Assembly: GCF_001704415.2 (NCBI RefSeq)
Contig: NC_030826.1
Coordinates: 31,925,324 to 31,989,323 of the forward strand
Length of the DNA: 64,000 bases
Origin: Capra hircus
Taxonomy: Eukaryota; Chordata; Mammalia; Artiodactyla; Bovidae
Direction of reading: 5' to 3'
The position numbers and the translations under genes are program-made. Every line of letters begins with the position of its first letter. The first letter of the stretch is position 1. Positions 1-11,716 of this stretch are shown one piece after another. The notes below the pieces were generated by a model. That model made no database searches and was not told the DNA's origin. It saw nothing but the letters and a program-made list of their open reading frames with translations.

Positions 1-66
1 CCTCGGGATGAACTTTACACGGTGGCGCTGAGAATTCTGCTGTGGGTTTGGATGAGGGAAGTCATG

Positions 67-270
67 GCTTTCTCAGGTGGCGCGCAATTGGTAAAGAATC
101 CGCCTGCCAATGCAGGAGATGTAAGAGATACGGGTTAGGAAGGTCCTTTGGAAAAGGAAATGGCAACCTACTCCAGTGTTCTTGCCTGGAAGGTTTCATG
201 GACAGAGGAGCTAGTGGGCTACACCCCATGAGGTAGGAAAGAGTCAGACACAGACACTGAGCACACACAG
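67..270 (+). repeat. Bov-tA SINE (tRNA-Glu head plus Bov-A body)
   Basis: Head with box-like gtaaagaatccgcctgccaa, then the body ggcaacctactccagtgttcttgcctgg and the tail ending in gagtcagacacagacactgagc. The stretch between head and body lacks the usual ttcaatccctgggttggg, a small internal deletion. Confidence 0.92.
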
Positions 271-847
271 CTTTATCCTGAAAGATTTTTGGAGGTGCAG
301 GAGATGACCTGTCCTAAAAGTGCAGGAACTCATTTAGGGCATTGCTTACTGCCACAGGAGATGCTGAAGGAACACAGGACGTGGCCCACATGTCCATTAA
401 AGTAATCTCCCTGAGGGAGACCACACACCCAGCCGACAGAGAAAGGTAACCTCCAGATCACTCCCAGTGCCTCTCCCTCATCCCCAGCTAAAAGGTCTCT
501 CCCTACTAGTCCTCCTTCTGGCTGGAAACCCTCCCCTTTCTCCCCGTTTCTCGCTGGAAATGCACCCTGGCTCAGCATGCCCAGCGATTCCAGTTGAATG
601 CTGGTCCTTGCTCTGACTGTTTCGTTCTCCAGGCACTTAGCGTGTGCTGGTGCTGCAGTTAACACAGATCGACAAAGAAATAAACATCCTGTCCCAGCAA
701 AGAGTGTTTATCGATGCCCAAGTATGTGTGTGTGATCTGGGGTAGGAGAGCAAGGTAAGGAGCTCTCCTCACATTGACATGGAGTTGAAATGCTTATTGG
801 AAGAAGGGAAAGGTGACCATTTAAAGTCTTTTTCTATCGTCAATGAG
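271..847. other. No gene or recognised repeat
   Basis: Mixed-composition DNA between two Bov-tA copies. I see no coding frame with a recognisable motif and no ruminant retroposon; probably intron sequence. Confidence 0.6.
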
Positions 848-1050
848 GGCTTCCCAGGTGGCACTTGTGGTAAAGAATCTGCCTGCCAATGCAGGAGACA
901 CAAGAAATGCAGGTTCAATCCCTGGGTTGGGAAGATCCCCTGGAAAAGGAAATGGCAATCCACTCCAGTATTCTTGCCTGGAAAATTACATGGACAGAGA
1001 AGCCAGGAGTCCACAGGGTCAAAAAGAGTCGGACATGAATGAGCATACAC
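848..1050 (+). repeat. Bov-tA SINE
   Basis: Full-length: ggcttcccaggtggc head, ttcaatccctgggttggg, ctccagtattcttgcctgg body and an agagtcggacatgaatgagc tail. Confidence 0.94.
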
Positions 1051-1130
1051 TATACTGTTACTTAGTCAATGAATAATATGTTCTTATAAATCACGTGTAC
1101 CTGGAAAACTTAGCCAGCAAACACTTACTT

Positions 1131-1340
1131 CGTTGTTGTTTAGTTGCTAAATTGTGCCTGACTTTTTCGACCCCATGGACTGTAGCCAACTAGGCTCCTC
1201 TGCCCAAGGCATTTCTTAGGCAGGAATCCTGGAGTGGGTTGCTATTTCCTATTCCAGATGATATTCCAGATCGAACCTGTGGCTCCAGCCTCATTTCCTG
1301 CGTTGGCAGACGGATTGTGTACCACTGAGCCACTGTGCTT
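1131..1340 (-). repeat. Bov-tA SINE, reverse strand
   Basis: Begins with the reverse tail (ttgttgtttagttgctaaatt), passes ccatggactgtagcc and cctggagtgggttgc, and ends with the reversed head (accactgagccactg). Confidence 0.92.
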
Positions 1341-1366
1341 ACTTTATATATAGAGGGAGAGAGCTC

Positions 1367-1494
1367 GCATTTATTTATTTGCTTATTTGCCACACTGTAT
1401 GGCCTGTGAGATCTTAGTTCCCTGACTAGGGATTGAACCCTTGCCCCCTGCTATGCAAGTGTGGACTTAACTGCTGGACCACCAGGGAAGTCCT
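1367..1494 (-). repeat. Artiodactyl tRNA-Glu SINE (CHR type), reverse strand
   Basis: T-rich start (atttatttatttgc), gatcttagttccctgactag, and reversed head ctggaccaccagggaagtcc. Confidence 0.88.
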
Positions 1495-1527
1495 GATTGA
1501 GTATTTCCTTTTAAAAATATATCCATA

Positions 1528-1782
1528 GTCTTTATTTTTTAGAGCAGTTTTAGATTCACAGCGAAATTGAGTGAAAACACTGTGTACACCCTGTGTCTCA
1601 CAAGTACCACACGCTCCACCCACCATCACCCTGCAGCCCCAGAGCTGCACTTTTGTTCCCACTGATGAACCACCATCGTCCAAAATCCTTAGTTTGCGTC
1701 AGGATTCACGTCTGATGTTACACATTTTCTGGTTTTTGACAAGTATATAATGACACAGATCCATCTTTAGTGTGTCATACAC
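1528..1782 (-). repeat. Old L1-like 3' fragment
   Basis: The stretch agagcagttttagattcaca followed by diverged gcccccag, ccactgatgaacc and tgacaagtatataatgacac blocks resembles a mammalian-wide L1 3' region. A second copy of the same element is at 22085-22440. Confidence 0.6.
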
Positions 1783-1788
1783 AATAGC

Positions 1789-1902
1789 ATCAATGGACAT
1801 GAGTTTGAGCAAACTCGGGGAGATAGTGAAGGACAGGGAAGCCTGGCGTGGTGCAGTCCATGGGGTCACAAAGACAGGACTTAGTGACTGAACGACAGCA
1901 GA
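1789..1902 (+). repeat. BovB (RTE LINE) 3'-end fragment
   Basis: Contains gacatgagtttgagcaaact, gatagtgaaggacaggga, tgcagtccatggggtcac and the terminal agtgactgaacgacagcag typical of the BovB tail. It follows the L1-like piece directly. Confidence 0.88.
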
Positions 1903-3438
1903 ACCGTATCGGTGCCCTTAAAATGCCCTGTTTGAGCATTTCCTTTTATCAAGGGCTCTCCCAGGCAGCACTTGAGGTCCCAGGGAAGATCAAGAGACAT
2001 GAGCTTGTCCTTGAGGGGCCTGTGTTCGTCGGTGAACTAAAATCTACAGGTTCAGAGAGGTGTCAGAGCAAGTTCAGGACAAAAACCATTAGTCCTGTTG
2101 AACCACTAATACATCTAAAAATCATTGGAAGGAGACAAAGGAGTGTGTAATAAAATAGTGAAAATTAAGAAATGTGATTTTGTATTTCACTTTTCTGGGG
2201 ATGTTCCAGAGAAAGCTGAGAAGAAGGAAGGAGAGGGGATGTCAGTTACTAGCTGATGCAGTAGGGAGAGAAAACAGATCCTCCTTAGCGAGCCAGGCAT
2301 GCTGTGTGCCAGCCAGCGGCTGGAGCCTGTTTCATCTTAGCAGCCTGTTTCTTGTGTGACTTCCTCTAGTCTGCAGAGGAGGAAAGGGGCACTCATAGAG
2401 ATGACCACTGTCATCCACCTGTGTCTGTAGGTGGCTCAGCCCCTTGAACTCAAGGCCTTCCCTTGAGGGCCCTTCAAACTCTACAACTAGAAGCTTCTCT
2501 CCCAGGCTGAAATGCAACAGGACATTCCTTCTGGAGCAGATTAAGCCCTGTCCTTTGTTGTTTCTTACCCACCCCACCCCAAACACAGGCTTTTCTATAT
2601 AAAAGGGTCCCCAAGATTATATTTTTTCCCTCTTTTTCTGCCCCAATTTATGCTCAGCCTGAGCCTTGTCTCTGTTGCAAAGACATTTGCATGGGTGCTG
2701 GTGGTTTTCATGCATGTCACTCCTGCACTGACCCCAGCCTCTGGCGTCATCCCCATGCCCTTCCGAGATAAGGTCTTTATCTCTGATGCTCCTTTTCTGA
2801 CCTCAGCCCCCCTCCATATCCCCATTCGCCAGCCCATCTCTTTCTTTCACCTGTTCTGGAAGCTGCCCACCATGAGCAGAACACTGAGGTTCTTAGTTCT
2901 CAAGATGACTCTGAAACCCTCTGCGATCTTCTGCTACATCATCATCTGACACCTAACCACCCTTGCCCACGCTCTGTACGCTCCCTGTTGTGTATCATCC
3001 CCAGTAGCTGGCAGAAGAAGGTCTTCCCCCAGAGCAGCCCTGGCCCATGGAGTTCCTACCCTCCACCAAGAACTAGGACCTTACTCTTCAGGTCATTAGC
3101 CCTGCTATCACCACCCCTGACCCATGCCAGAACCACCACGTGCATTGATCCTTCTGAATGACATCCTCTGCCTGCAAGCACCTGTCAACACATCTCACCC
3201 CAGCCCCAACACTGGGAGAAACCGTATAGAAATTGAAGCACCTGAAGGAATTCTGCTGTTTTAGCCACCTCTCTGCATGGCCTTGATTCCTGTATACTTT
3301 ATCCAAAACATCCCTCCATTGTTTCTAGGAAGTGTACTCTCTTTTCCATATTATTTGAAGAAAATAATATGTAAAGAAAATAAATTTTATCTGTATATCT
3401 GATCTATATCTGTGTGTATATTTACATATATATACTTA
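1903..3438. other. No gene or recognised repeat
   Basis: About 1.5 kb with no convincing coding frame. The open frames here lack any family motif. A (TA)-rich stretch at 3366-3435 precedes the next SINE. Probably intron sequence. Confidence 0.6.
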
Positions 3439-3660
3439 GGCTTGCCAGGTGGCTCTAGTAGTAAAGAACCCACCTGCCAATGCAGGAGGCACAGAGATGT
3501 AGATTCGATCCCTGGGTTGGGAAGATCTCTTGGAGGAGGGCATGACAACCCCCTCAAGTATTCTGGTCTGGAGAATCCCCATGGACAGAGGAGGCTGGGG
3601 GGCTATAGTCTCTGTGGTCTCAAAGAGTCAGACATGACTGAAGCAACTTAGCACACGCAT
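3439..3660 (+). repeat. Bov-tA SINE
   Basis: Head ggcttgccaggtggctctag, ccctgggttgggaagatct, and the tail gagtcagacatgactgaagc followed by the typical aacttagcacacgc. Confidence 0.93.
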
Positions 3661-3679
3661 ATATACATCTATATGTATT

Positions 3680-3890
3680 TCTTTGGTAACTTTTATTCAT
3701 ATGCATATGAAAAAGTGTACCGATCGTTAAGTGTGCACCCTGATGAATTTTCACAGGCCACATCCCTGTCTAATGGTGGTGCCGGAGTCCCCAGGGCCAC
3801 ACCCATACTCCCTTCTGGACACTGTTCCTGTACCAGGGATGACCACTGTCCCACCTCTTACCACTACTGATTGGTTCACCTGTTGATGGA
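3680..3890 (+). repeat. Possible old L1 fragment
   Basis: The stretch aagtgtgcaccctgatgaat followed by ttttcacaggccacatcc resembles an ancient L1 segment with diverged sequence. Strand is a guess. Confidence 0.35.
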
Positions 3891-3925
3891 CTTAAAGTAA
3901 ATGAAATCTTTGAATGAATATTTAT

Positions 3926-4388
3926 CAGTTCAGTTCAGTCACTCAGTGTCCAGCTGTTTGCGATCCCATGGACTGCAGTACGCCAGTCTTCCCTGTCCAT
4001 CACAAACTCTTGGAACTTACTCAAACTCATGCCTGTTGAGTCGGTGATGCTATCCAACCATCTCATCCTCTGTCGTCCCCTTCTCCTCTTGTCTTCAATC
4101 TTTCACAGCATCAGGTCTTTTCCAATGAATCAGTTCTTCACATCAGGTGGCCCAAGTATTGGAGTTTCAGCTTCAGCATCAGTCCTTCCAATGAATATTC
4201 GGGACTGATTTCCTTTAGGATTGACTGGTTTGATCTCCTTGCTGTCCAAGGGACTCTCAAGAGTCTTCTCTAACACCCCAGTTCAAAAGCATCAATTCTT
4301 CAGCACTCAGCCTTTATAGTCCAACTCTCGCATCCATACATGACTACCAGAAAAAGCATAACTTTGACTATACAGACCTTTGTCGGCA
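3926..4388 (-). repeat. BovB 3'-end copy, reverse strand
   Basis: Starts with cagttcagttcagtcactca, the reverse complement of the BovB terminus, then ggactgcag, catctcatcctctgtcgtcc, and gcttcagcatcagtccttcc, ending in ORF2-derived sequence (actaccagaaaaagcat). About 460 bases of the LINE 3' end; 5'-truncated. Confidence 0.94.
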
Positions 4389-4477
4389 ATATTTATAGTG
4401 TTTTAAAAACATGCAAATTTATTGCCGATGTTGACAGATTTGGAGATTGCACATACGAATGCAGATTTTCTGTTCTT

Positions 4478-5010
4478 TTAACTTTTACTTTATATTGGAG
4501 CATAGTTGATTAACAATGCTGTGTTAGTTTCAGGTATACACAGTGATTCAGTTATACATGTATCTATTCTTTTTCAAATTCTTTTGCCATTTAGTTTATT
4601 ACACAGTATTGAACAGAGTTCCCTGTGATATACACTAGGTCTTTTGGTTATCTATTTTAAATATAGCAATGTGGGACTTCCCTGGTGGTCCAGTGGTTAA
4701 GAATCCACCTGCTAATGCAGGGAACATGGGTTCAATCCCTGGTCCAGGAAGATCCCATATACCGCAGAGTGGTTAAGCCCACGTGCTTAGAACTGATGCT
4801 AAGCAAGAGAAGGCTCTGCGTTGAGAAGCCCGTGCGCCCCAGCTAGAGAGTAACCCCCGCTCGCCACAACTGGAGAAAGCCCAGGCACAGCAATGAAGAT
4901 CCAGCACAGCCAAAACGACGCCCCTGCCAAAACCCCTCCCCTTTAGGAAAATAAATATAGCAGTGTGTGCATATCAATTCCAAACTCCCAGTCTATCCTC
5001 CCACCCCCAG
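4478..5010 (-). repeat. Artiodactyl L1 3' end, reverse strand, interrupted by a SINE
   Basis: tatattggagcatagttgat, ttcagttatacatgtatc and gttccctgtgatatacacta mark the L1 3' region. It stops at 4673 and resumes at 4953 with tgtgcatatcaattccaaac, so the intervening SINE landed inside it. Confidence 0.9.
4674..4952 (+). repeat. Artiodactyl tRNA-Glu SINE nested in L1, with target-site duplication
   Basis: Head ggacttccctggtggtccag, then gggttcaatccctggtccag. Imperfect 15-base target duplications flank it: AAATATAGCAATGTG (4659-4673) and AAATATAGCAGTGTG (4953-4967), one mismatch. Confidence 0.93.
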
Positions 5011-8009
5011 TTTTCTGTTTTTGAAGAGGGATCTGACAGTTCTGGGCTTGCCTTCCTCACAGCAGCAGCTGGCTGGAGCTGGAGAACAGCTGGGTCTGTG
5101 AACCGGGGTGGGGCACGCGTCTGTCTCTCCCCTTGAACACAGTCCACACTGTTCCTTATTGTCTCACAGTCGGATCTGACTACTAGCTTCTTTCGCCAGC
5201 TTCCATCGCTGTGCCCTCGGCAGGCTAATTGCCGGTTCAGCTTTCCAAGAAGCTTATGATGTCTATTTTCAAAGGTAAGGGGTCGTCTCTGCGCTATTTA
5301 TACAGAGCAGGATGTCTGATGATGCTGGGCAAAGGGGCGAGGCTGTTTTGCACCCTGCCTGGTCCAGGGTCACCCCCATGGTCTCCATCTGTGTTATCAT
5401 CACCCCAGGCTGACTGTTCTCCCCGCACAGAAGCCTGAGAAGTAACTGCAGGGCCATGTGGAAACACTGGGAGCCTTGAGCCGCAAGCAAAGCCGATAGC
5501 CTTTTTTCTTAACATGCATTTTCCCCTCTTTGTGTCAGGGCTAAGGAGGGGACACTTAGAAGTCTTCTTTGGTGTCCCAGCGCTGGAAACGAAGGAAACT
5601 TTCAGATTGGGTGTCGCTGGCAAGGGAGATGAGTGAGACCTTTTACAGAGTGAGATGGGGATTAGGTTCCCTGTTGGTACAAACCTGGAGTTACAGGAGG
5701 GTGGATCTGCATTTCCCTCCGTGCGCTCTGCTTGCTCCAACGACCTTGTTATCTCCTGATGCACTTAGCAAGGACCCCTCCTCGTCTTGGGTGAAACCCG
5801 AGTGCCTGCGTGCATGGCCCCTTCACCCCGCCTGGAGGTGGGAGAGGAGTCTGGCTAGGGCATTTCCCATGGTCTGGAGGTGAACAGTTTCACACCATAG
5901 TGGGGTCCTCAAAGGTGTATTCTTGACTAGCTTTTCACTCTTATCACACTTCCTTTCCTATAAAGTTACGTATCTTTTACCGGGACACTTAATACCCACC
6001 TTCTCTTTCTGTGGGGGACACTTAATACCCACCTTCTCTTTCTATGGGGCTGTGAGCATCAGGCAGTAATGACACAGCCTTCCTGCCAAGTCATGACCAG
6101 AGCGTCTGGGTGGCCATCCTAATGGGACTTCCCTCGTGATTTGATTGCATCCACCAGACGGTTTGGAACAACTGGGATGGGCCAAGTGGTGTGAAAGTAC
6201 TTGGAAAAATTAGATGTTAAACTGTTGTTAGTCACTTCAGGGAGCTCATGGTCTTATGCAATGGGCCGTAATGATAGATAATATAGAACAAAATGAGAAA
6301 TGCCAGAGGAACAGAGAGAAAAGGGCCCAAAGGAGAGGTCACTGTTGAGCTGGGCTTTGATGTATGCATAGGAGTTTGTTGGCTGATTATCCCAAAAAGC
6401 ATTCAGGGTAGAGCCGCTCTGTGGAAAAGGCCCAGAGGCCCAGAGCAAGGCCTGGTTGAGTGCTACGGACACATTGGGGATGGGGAGAGGGTGCAGGAAG
6501 CTGTCTCAGAGGCAGAATGTTATGTTGAAACTGGGCCTTCAACTCACTGGGAGATTTGGGAGTGAGCAGAGCCTCCCACACTGAAGAAATTCAGACTTTA
6601 TACAAATTATGCATGAATCATATGAATGTATTTTTAAGGAAAATGAAATGATTTGGTCTTTCCAAAGCAGAGAAAGCAAGAAATGTATATGGATGCTTTT
6701 CTGGGGTGGACAACACACAGCCCCACTGGATGGTTTGTGCGAGGCTCTTGGAATTCCAGGATGAGTCTGTGTCTCCGTGGTGCTCAGAGGTGGACCAGAA
6801 GCCAGCATTCGTCTCTGGGGACTTGGATGACTGTCCCAAAGGGCTTTGGGGGAAAGACAGCCCTTCTTCCCAAGTCCCAACTGGATTGCAGATGTGGGGA
6901 AGGAACAGATGGCTGCAGCCTACAGGCAGGACCGCCCACCCCCTCCTCTGGTTCCTGGTTCTGCAGCGTGGTCAGCCCTGCCATCCCTCTGGGGTGAGGT
7001 TCTGAGCAAGCAGAGAAAGCCCGGGAAAGATGCCATGTGGCCCCTGCTCCCTGGCCCTACTGGGTAGGGCTAACCCTGGCCATTGTCTCAGAACCTGGGC
7101 GGATCTGAGAGAAGCATTCTAGGCTCCTGGTTTCCAGCGTCTCCAAAGTGATAATAGTCCTATTCCCACCACTTACCGTGAAGGAACTCAGTTAAGCTTG
7201 GGAGTGGCCCATGTTGGCTTATAAAAGTGATGGGAGTTATTGATCAAGCCTGGCTTAGAATTGCATTTCCCTGATCCAGAGGCTATTTCAGTTTAGAAGA
7301 ACCAGAGCCAGAGGTCAAGGGGTGGATCCAGGAGAGTCTGGCCAGGGGCTCTGGGTAAGGGGGCTGCCAACGTGACCAGTGTCAGACCCTGTGCACCGGC
7401 CCCGTCTCTCTCCATCCGTCCCCTCCGGGGGATGTTCTGTCACTCATGGTTATTTTTAGGGTTGTTTTCTTACAGTCCCAGCTGGAAACAGAAGCAGGGA
7501 ACAGGCCCGTGGCTTTGTGTGTGTGCTGTTAAAGGAGCATTTGTGCGGGAGAGAGAATGAGTGCCAGTTTCCTCGAGACTCAAGCTTGCATGTGTTTTGA
7601 GAACCTACCCCAGATGGTATCTTCGGGGGACTCATTAGCGGATGGGAAGTGCCAGGGCTTGGCACCTAGGGGCGTGTATCCTCCATGGTTGCTCACCCCC
7701 TAGCTGTGGCAGATGGGAGGCAGGTCCCAGATGCTGGAGCTGTGGACCTGGCACTAGTGGGCAGCTGTGGTCTGGGCAGCAGGTAAAGATGCTCTCGGGT
7801 GACAGCACCATTCAGGTTCAGCCTCACTCATTTATAGCACGTGACCTCCCTGAAGAATTTGCTGGCTGCTGGTTGCTTGTCGATTACATTCTAATTGAGA
7901 TTTGGGGCTGTTTTGTCTCGACTCTAAAATCCTTTGGCTTCTGTCTCCTCAGTGAAATCTCTCAAGAGGACCACCTGGGGGTGGCAGGCATTAGGGGTAT
8001 CTCCACAAA
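5011..8009. other. Repeat-poor 3-kb block, no gene recognised
   Basis: I see no ruminant retroposon here. Several overlapping frames near 6.3-7.1 kb are open on both strands, but none has a recognisable domain, and the overlap argues for chance. It contains a 33-base tandem duplication at 5982-6047. Confidence 0.55.
5982..6047. repeat. Two-copy 33-base tandem duplication
   Basis: gggacacttaataccc followed by accttctctttct occurs at 5982 and again at 6015; the copies differ at one or two bases (ctgtg versus ctatg). Confidence 0.9.
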
Positions 8010-8272
8010 CCTGATGCTGAAGCTGAAGCTCCAATACTTTGGCCCCCTGATGCGAAGAACTGACTCACTGGAAAAGACCCTGATGCTGCGGAAGATTGAG
8101 GACAGGAAGAGAAGGGGGCAACAGAGGATGAGATGGTTGGATGGCATCACTGACTCGATGGACAAGAATTTGAGCAAGCTTCGGGAGATAGTGAAGGACA
8201 GGGGAGCCAGGAGTGCTGCAGTCGATGTGGTTGCAGAGAGTCGGATATGACTCGGCAACTGAAGAATAACCA
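8010..8272 (+). repeat. BovB 3'-end fragment
   Basis: tgatgctgaagctgaagctc, gactcactggaaaagaccct, caacagaggatgagatggtt and agagagtcggatatgactcg are BovB ORF2 C-terminal and tail sequence. The open frame across it is a remnant of the LINE, not a host gene. Confidence 0.93.
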
Positions 8273-8414
8273 CAGCACCAACCCTGTGGATTGTGTCGTT
8301 TGAAAACCAGCTCTGGGGACAGAGAATTCTGGACAAATCCAGTTGGTTTCACTTAGCTTGTGGTGTCCCTGGGTTAGAATGGCCACAGATGTCAGCTTTT
8401 TTCCTTATAGTTGC

Positions 8415-9320
8415 ATATTGATTTTATTAATTTACTGAGCAGCTATTCTGTGCCAGACTCTGTGGATGCAGCCACTCATTGATCTCACAAATATTATTGA
8501 CTGCCTGTTTTGTCAGCACTGATCCTGCCCTCCTATCACTTACATTCTACTAGGGAGATGGGTGAGAGACCGATACGCAAGCAAACTACCAGAAATAGAA
8601 GATCCCCTGCGGTGATAGGAGCCGTGAAGAGACATAAAACAGAGAGAGGGGATGGAGAGTTGTGGGGGAGAGGATGATGGGAGAAAAGGGCGATTTTAGG
8701 CCTTTTTAAAGGAGTGATGTTGGGCAGAGACCTGAAGGAAGAAAAAGGACATCTGAGGTCCCTGGCGACAAGAGCAGGCCCCTGTGAGCGGCCACTGTGG
8801 TCGAGATCAAAGAAAGAGGGCAGGTTAGGGGCAGAGAGGAGGCTCTCTGTGTTCTTAGCCTTGTTCTTAGTGTGAAGTGGTGCCCGTTGGGGTCTCTGTA
8901 AGTGAGGGAGGGGACAGAGATTAGCCTGTGATGTGGATATTGGGTATAGAATGTGCGAGCAAAGGCAGGGGGTGAGGTGGCTAAATACAGTCATGTGTAA
9001 TGCAGGCAAAAAGAGAAGGGTGCTCAAGGCAAAGAAATATTGCAGAAGAAGGAGCGATTAAATCTAAGTGGGAAGGAGCTTCCCTGGAAAGGCTTCAGAG
9101 AGGAGGGTTTTGATGGGGGGGGGTTGACGGATGAATAGGAGTTCGTGTGCAGACCAAGTAAGGAAGGAGGTCTTCTTGGCAGAAGGAGCACACATGAAAA
9201 GGCAATGAGGTTTGTGTGAAAAAGTGTCGTGGATGAGGGAAGGATCAGAGGAGGAGAAAGGAAGGTAAGGAAAACAGCATCAAGGGGACTGAGGTCTTTG
9301 GTGAGCAAGCCTTTAACAAT
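8415..9320 (+). repeat. Probable ancient interspersed repeat, heavily diverged
   Basis: A chain of phrases found in an old mammalian repeat occurs in order: tactgagcagctattctgtg, cttacattctactagggaga, gggcagagacctgaaggaag, and caggcaaaaagagaaggg. The purine bias leaves long open frames on the - strand with no motif. Family not assigned. Confidence 0.4.
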
Positions 9321-9462
9321 CAGGGGGCAGCTAGTACAGTTTATTGTGCATCTTTCTTTTCCTCTCTGTCAAGTATTTCAGCTTGGAAGAGGTATTTACA
9401 AGGTGCTGCTGAATAGTATGAAACAGGAATTGTTTTGCTGGTGATCAGAGAAGATGCCATCC

Positions 9463-11018
9463 AGAAAAAAAAAAAAAAGGCAAGCATTAGGAGCCTCTCA
9501 GGATGAGCTCGAAGGCCTATATCCTCTTAGCTGCGTGCTTTTTGCCTGCCTGGATGGAGCCTGTCATTAGGGTAAAGCCCAAAGCCGTGTAATTAGAAAT
9601 TCTACTTCTCGGCTCACGGACCCGCGGCAGGAACAGCCCTGCAAAGGCTGGTTCCTGAAATCTTAGGATCTGCGTGGTCCCGGCTGCCAGAGCCAAAATG
9701 CCAAACCTGGTAATTATGAGGTGGCTTTGCAAGCACACACCTGTTGTGAAGGTGCAGGCAGGACCTGCTGCCCCCTCACTGGGCAGACGACTGTGCATGG
9801 AGCATCCCCAAGGATGCTAGTTGTGTGTGTGTTTATCCTCTCCCTCCTCACCCTCCCCTCTCTAATCTTTCTTTCTTTCTAATCATCTGAACTCTTGTTA
9901 CTCTGTCTCTTTCTGAATGCCACATTCCTGACCATTTCGTCTCATGAAGCCACCTCTTTGGTTATTTTACTAGGAGCGGCCCTGGTGAACTGTGCTTTTC
10001 TCTGAAAACCAGAACCAAGAAAGTAGTCTTGCCCCTTTGGCTGTGTTGTTTTCCTCATCGTTCAGAAGAGACGCTGCACCAAGGGGCCCAGCTTGGAGGG
10101 TGGGAGTAAGCTGCTTGGGGGGTGGTGTTGGGTGGGGAGTTTTTTTCCCCAGGATGGTTCATCAGATACTTTCCACTCGACATTCCTGGTTTATAGCCAG
10201 GCTAATTTAATTTCCAGCGGAGAGGCGACTCCCCACATGATGGTAATCTCAAATAGTTAATGAGCTAGAAGAGGAGGCAGCCTATTGAGTTGATTCTTGG
10301 GGGCTCTGCTCTGTGGCTTCGCAGAACTAATTTATCAGACTGTTTTTCTTGGTTGAAGAGACTTGTTCAGCCTGGCACAGCTTTGTGTATCTCCCCGCTT
10401 CTAAAGATGGATTGAGCCATGACTTCTGGCCTCTGGACATTTAGAACCAGCTTGCTTTGCCTTCTGCACCTGGTTTGTTTAAAGAGAAGAAGGAGAGCAG
10501 AGTGGATGCAGCCTCTGTCTGTGGTACCTGAAAACACCTTGTGCGCAATCCTGGTTCTTTCTTTGTCCCCAGCAGAGTGGGGAGCAGAGCATTCTGGGCG
10601 AGCTGTATAGAACCATTTTGGTCTTTGAGGTTGTTCTTAGGATTTGGGGCAAGTGTTTTTTTCTCCTGCAGAATGCTGGAATTTGGAGAGACTGTTTTCT
10701 TTCTTGGCCTCACTGTGCAGCATGTGAGATCTTAGAGATTCCAGAGAACACAGCCCTTTCCCCAAATTCTCTGCAACCCCTAAAAGTGGGAGCACTCTGC
10801 TCTGAGGGCACGACTCTGAGCTTTGCATGCCCGTTTTGCAGGCAGCAAGGGTAACGTTCTGTAATGATAATTAATAAGCCCCATTTCTGACCTGAGTGAG
10901 AGGAGAACCCTCTCTCTTCAGAGGAGGAGGGGCCCCAGGAAAAGGGGTCCTTTCCTGGATAGACACTGTATTTGTCTCATAAAGAAATCTCTCAGAATTA
11001 CACATTCATGGAAACAGC
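9463..11018. other. Repeat-free block with enhancer-like subregions
   Basis: After an A-run (9466-9478) there is no recognisable retroposon until 11.0 kb. Two parts look conserved: 9480-9800, with TAATTAGA and GTAATTATGAG homeobox-type cores, and 10190-10410, with CTAATTTAATTT, TAGTTAATGAGCTAG and CTAATTTATCAG. No coding frame is convincing. Confidence 0.45.
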
Positions 11019-11436
11019 TTAAGGAGATGTGGTATATACATATACAATAGAATATTACTCAGCCGTAAAGAAGAATGAAATTCTGCAATTTGCAACAGCT
11101 TGGATGACCCTGGAGGGTATTATGCTGAGTGAAATCAGTCAGAGACAGACAAATACTGTATGATATCACTTTTATGTGGAATCTAAAAAATAAATAAACA
11201 AATGAAATTAATAAAACCAAAACAGACTCACAGAGAACAAACCAGTGGTTACCATTGGGGAGAGGGTGGGGGAAGGGGCAAGATAGGAGGAGGGGATTAA
11301 AAAGTACAAACTACTACACACAGGAAATCTGGCCAATAGTTTATTATTACTTTAAATGGAGTATATGTATGAAAATACAGAATCACTATATTGTTTAACT
11401 ATAACTTACATGATATGTATCCACTATGCATGCTAA
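11019..11436 (+). repeat. Artiodactyl L1 3' end
   Basis: Sense-strand L1 3' sequence: atagaatattactcagccgt, gaaatcagtcagagacagac, cactttatgtgg-like cttttatgtggaatctaaaa, and gtggttaccattggggag. Confidence 0.9.
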
Positions 11437-11716
11437 CGGAGAAGGCTATGGCACCCCACTCCAGTACTCTTGCCTGGAAACTCCCATGGATGGAGGAGCC
11501 TGGTGGGCTGCAGTCCATGTGGTCGCTAAGAGTTGGATATGACTGAGCGACTTCACTTTCACTTTTCACTTTCCTGCATTGGAGAAGGAAATGGCAACCC
11601 ACTCCATTGTTCTTGCCTGGAGAATCCCAGGGACGGGGAAGCCTGGTGGGCTTCCGTCTATGGGGTCACACAGAGTCGGACACGACTGAATTGACTTAGC
11701 AGCAGCAGCAGCAGCG
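11437..11716 (+). repeat. BOV-A2 dimeric SINE with (AGC)n tail
   Basis: Two Bov-A monomers in tandem (11437-11570 and 11580-11697) joined by cttcactttcacttttcac, ending in an AGC repeat. A perfect 10-base duplication TGCATGCTAA flanks it (11427-11436 and 11717-11726). Confidence 0.95.

Noticed and set aside
67..120. tRNA gene-like head of the SINEs
   Set aside because: All tRNA-Glu-like stretches in the window are SINE heads continuous with Bov-A or CHR bodies, without a proper acceptor stem.
5294..5764. 156-codon antisense frame
   Set aside because: No domain, poor codon pattern, and other frames are open over the same DNA.
7642..8250. 202-codon open frame
   Set aside because: Its second half is BovB tail sequence and the first half has no recognisable motif.
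8536..9308. Two long - strand frames rich in Ser/Leu/Pro
   Set aside because: Arise from purine-biased, probably old repeat DNA; low complexity.
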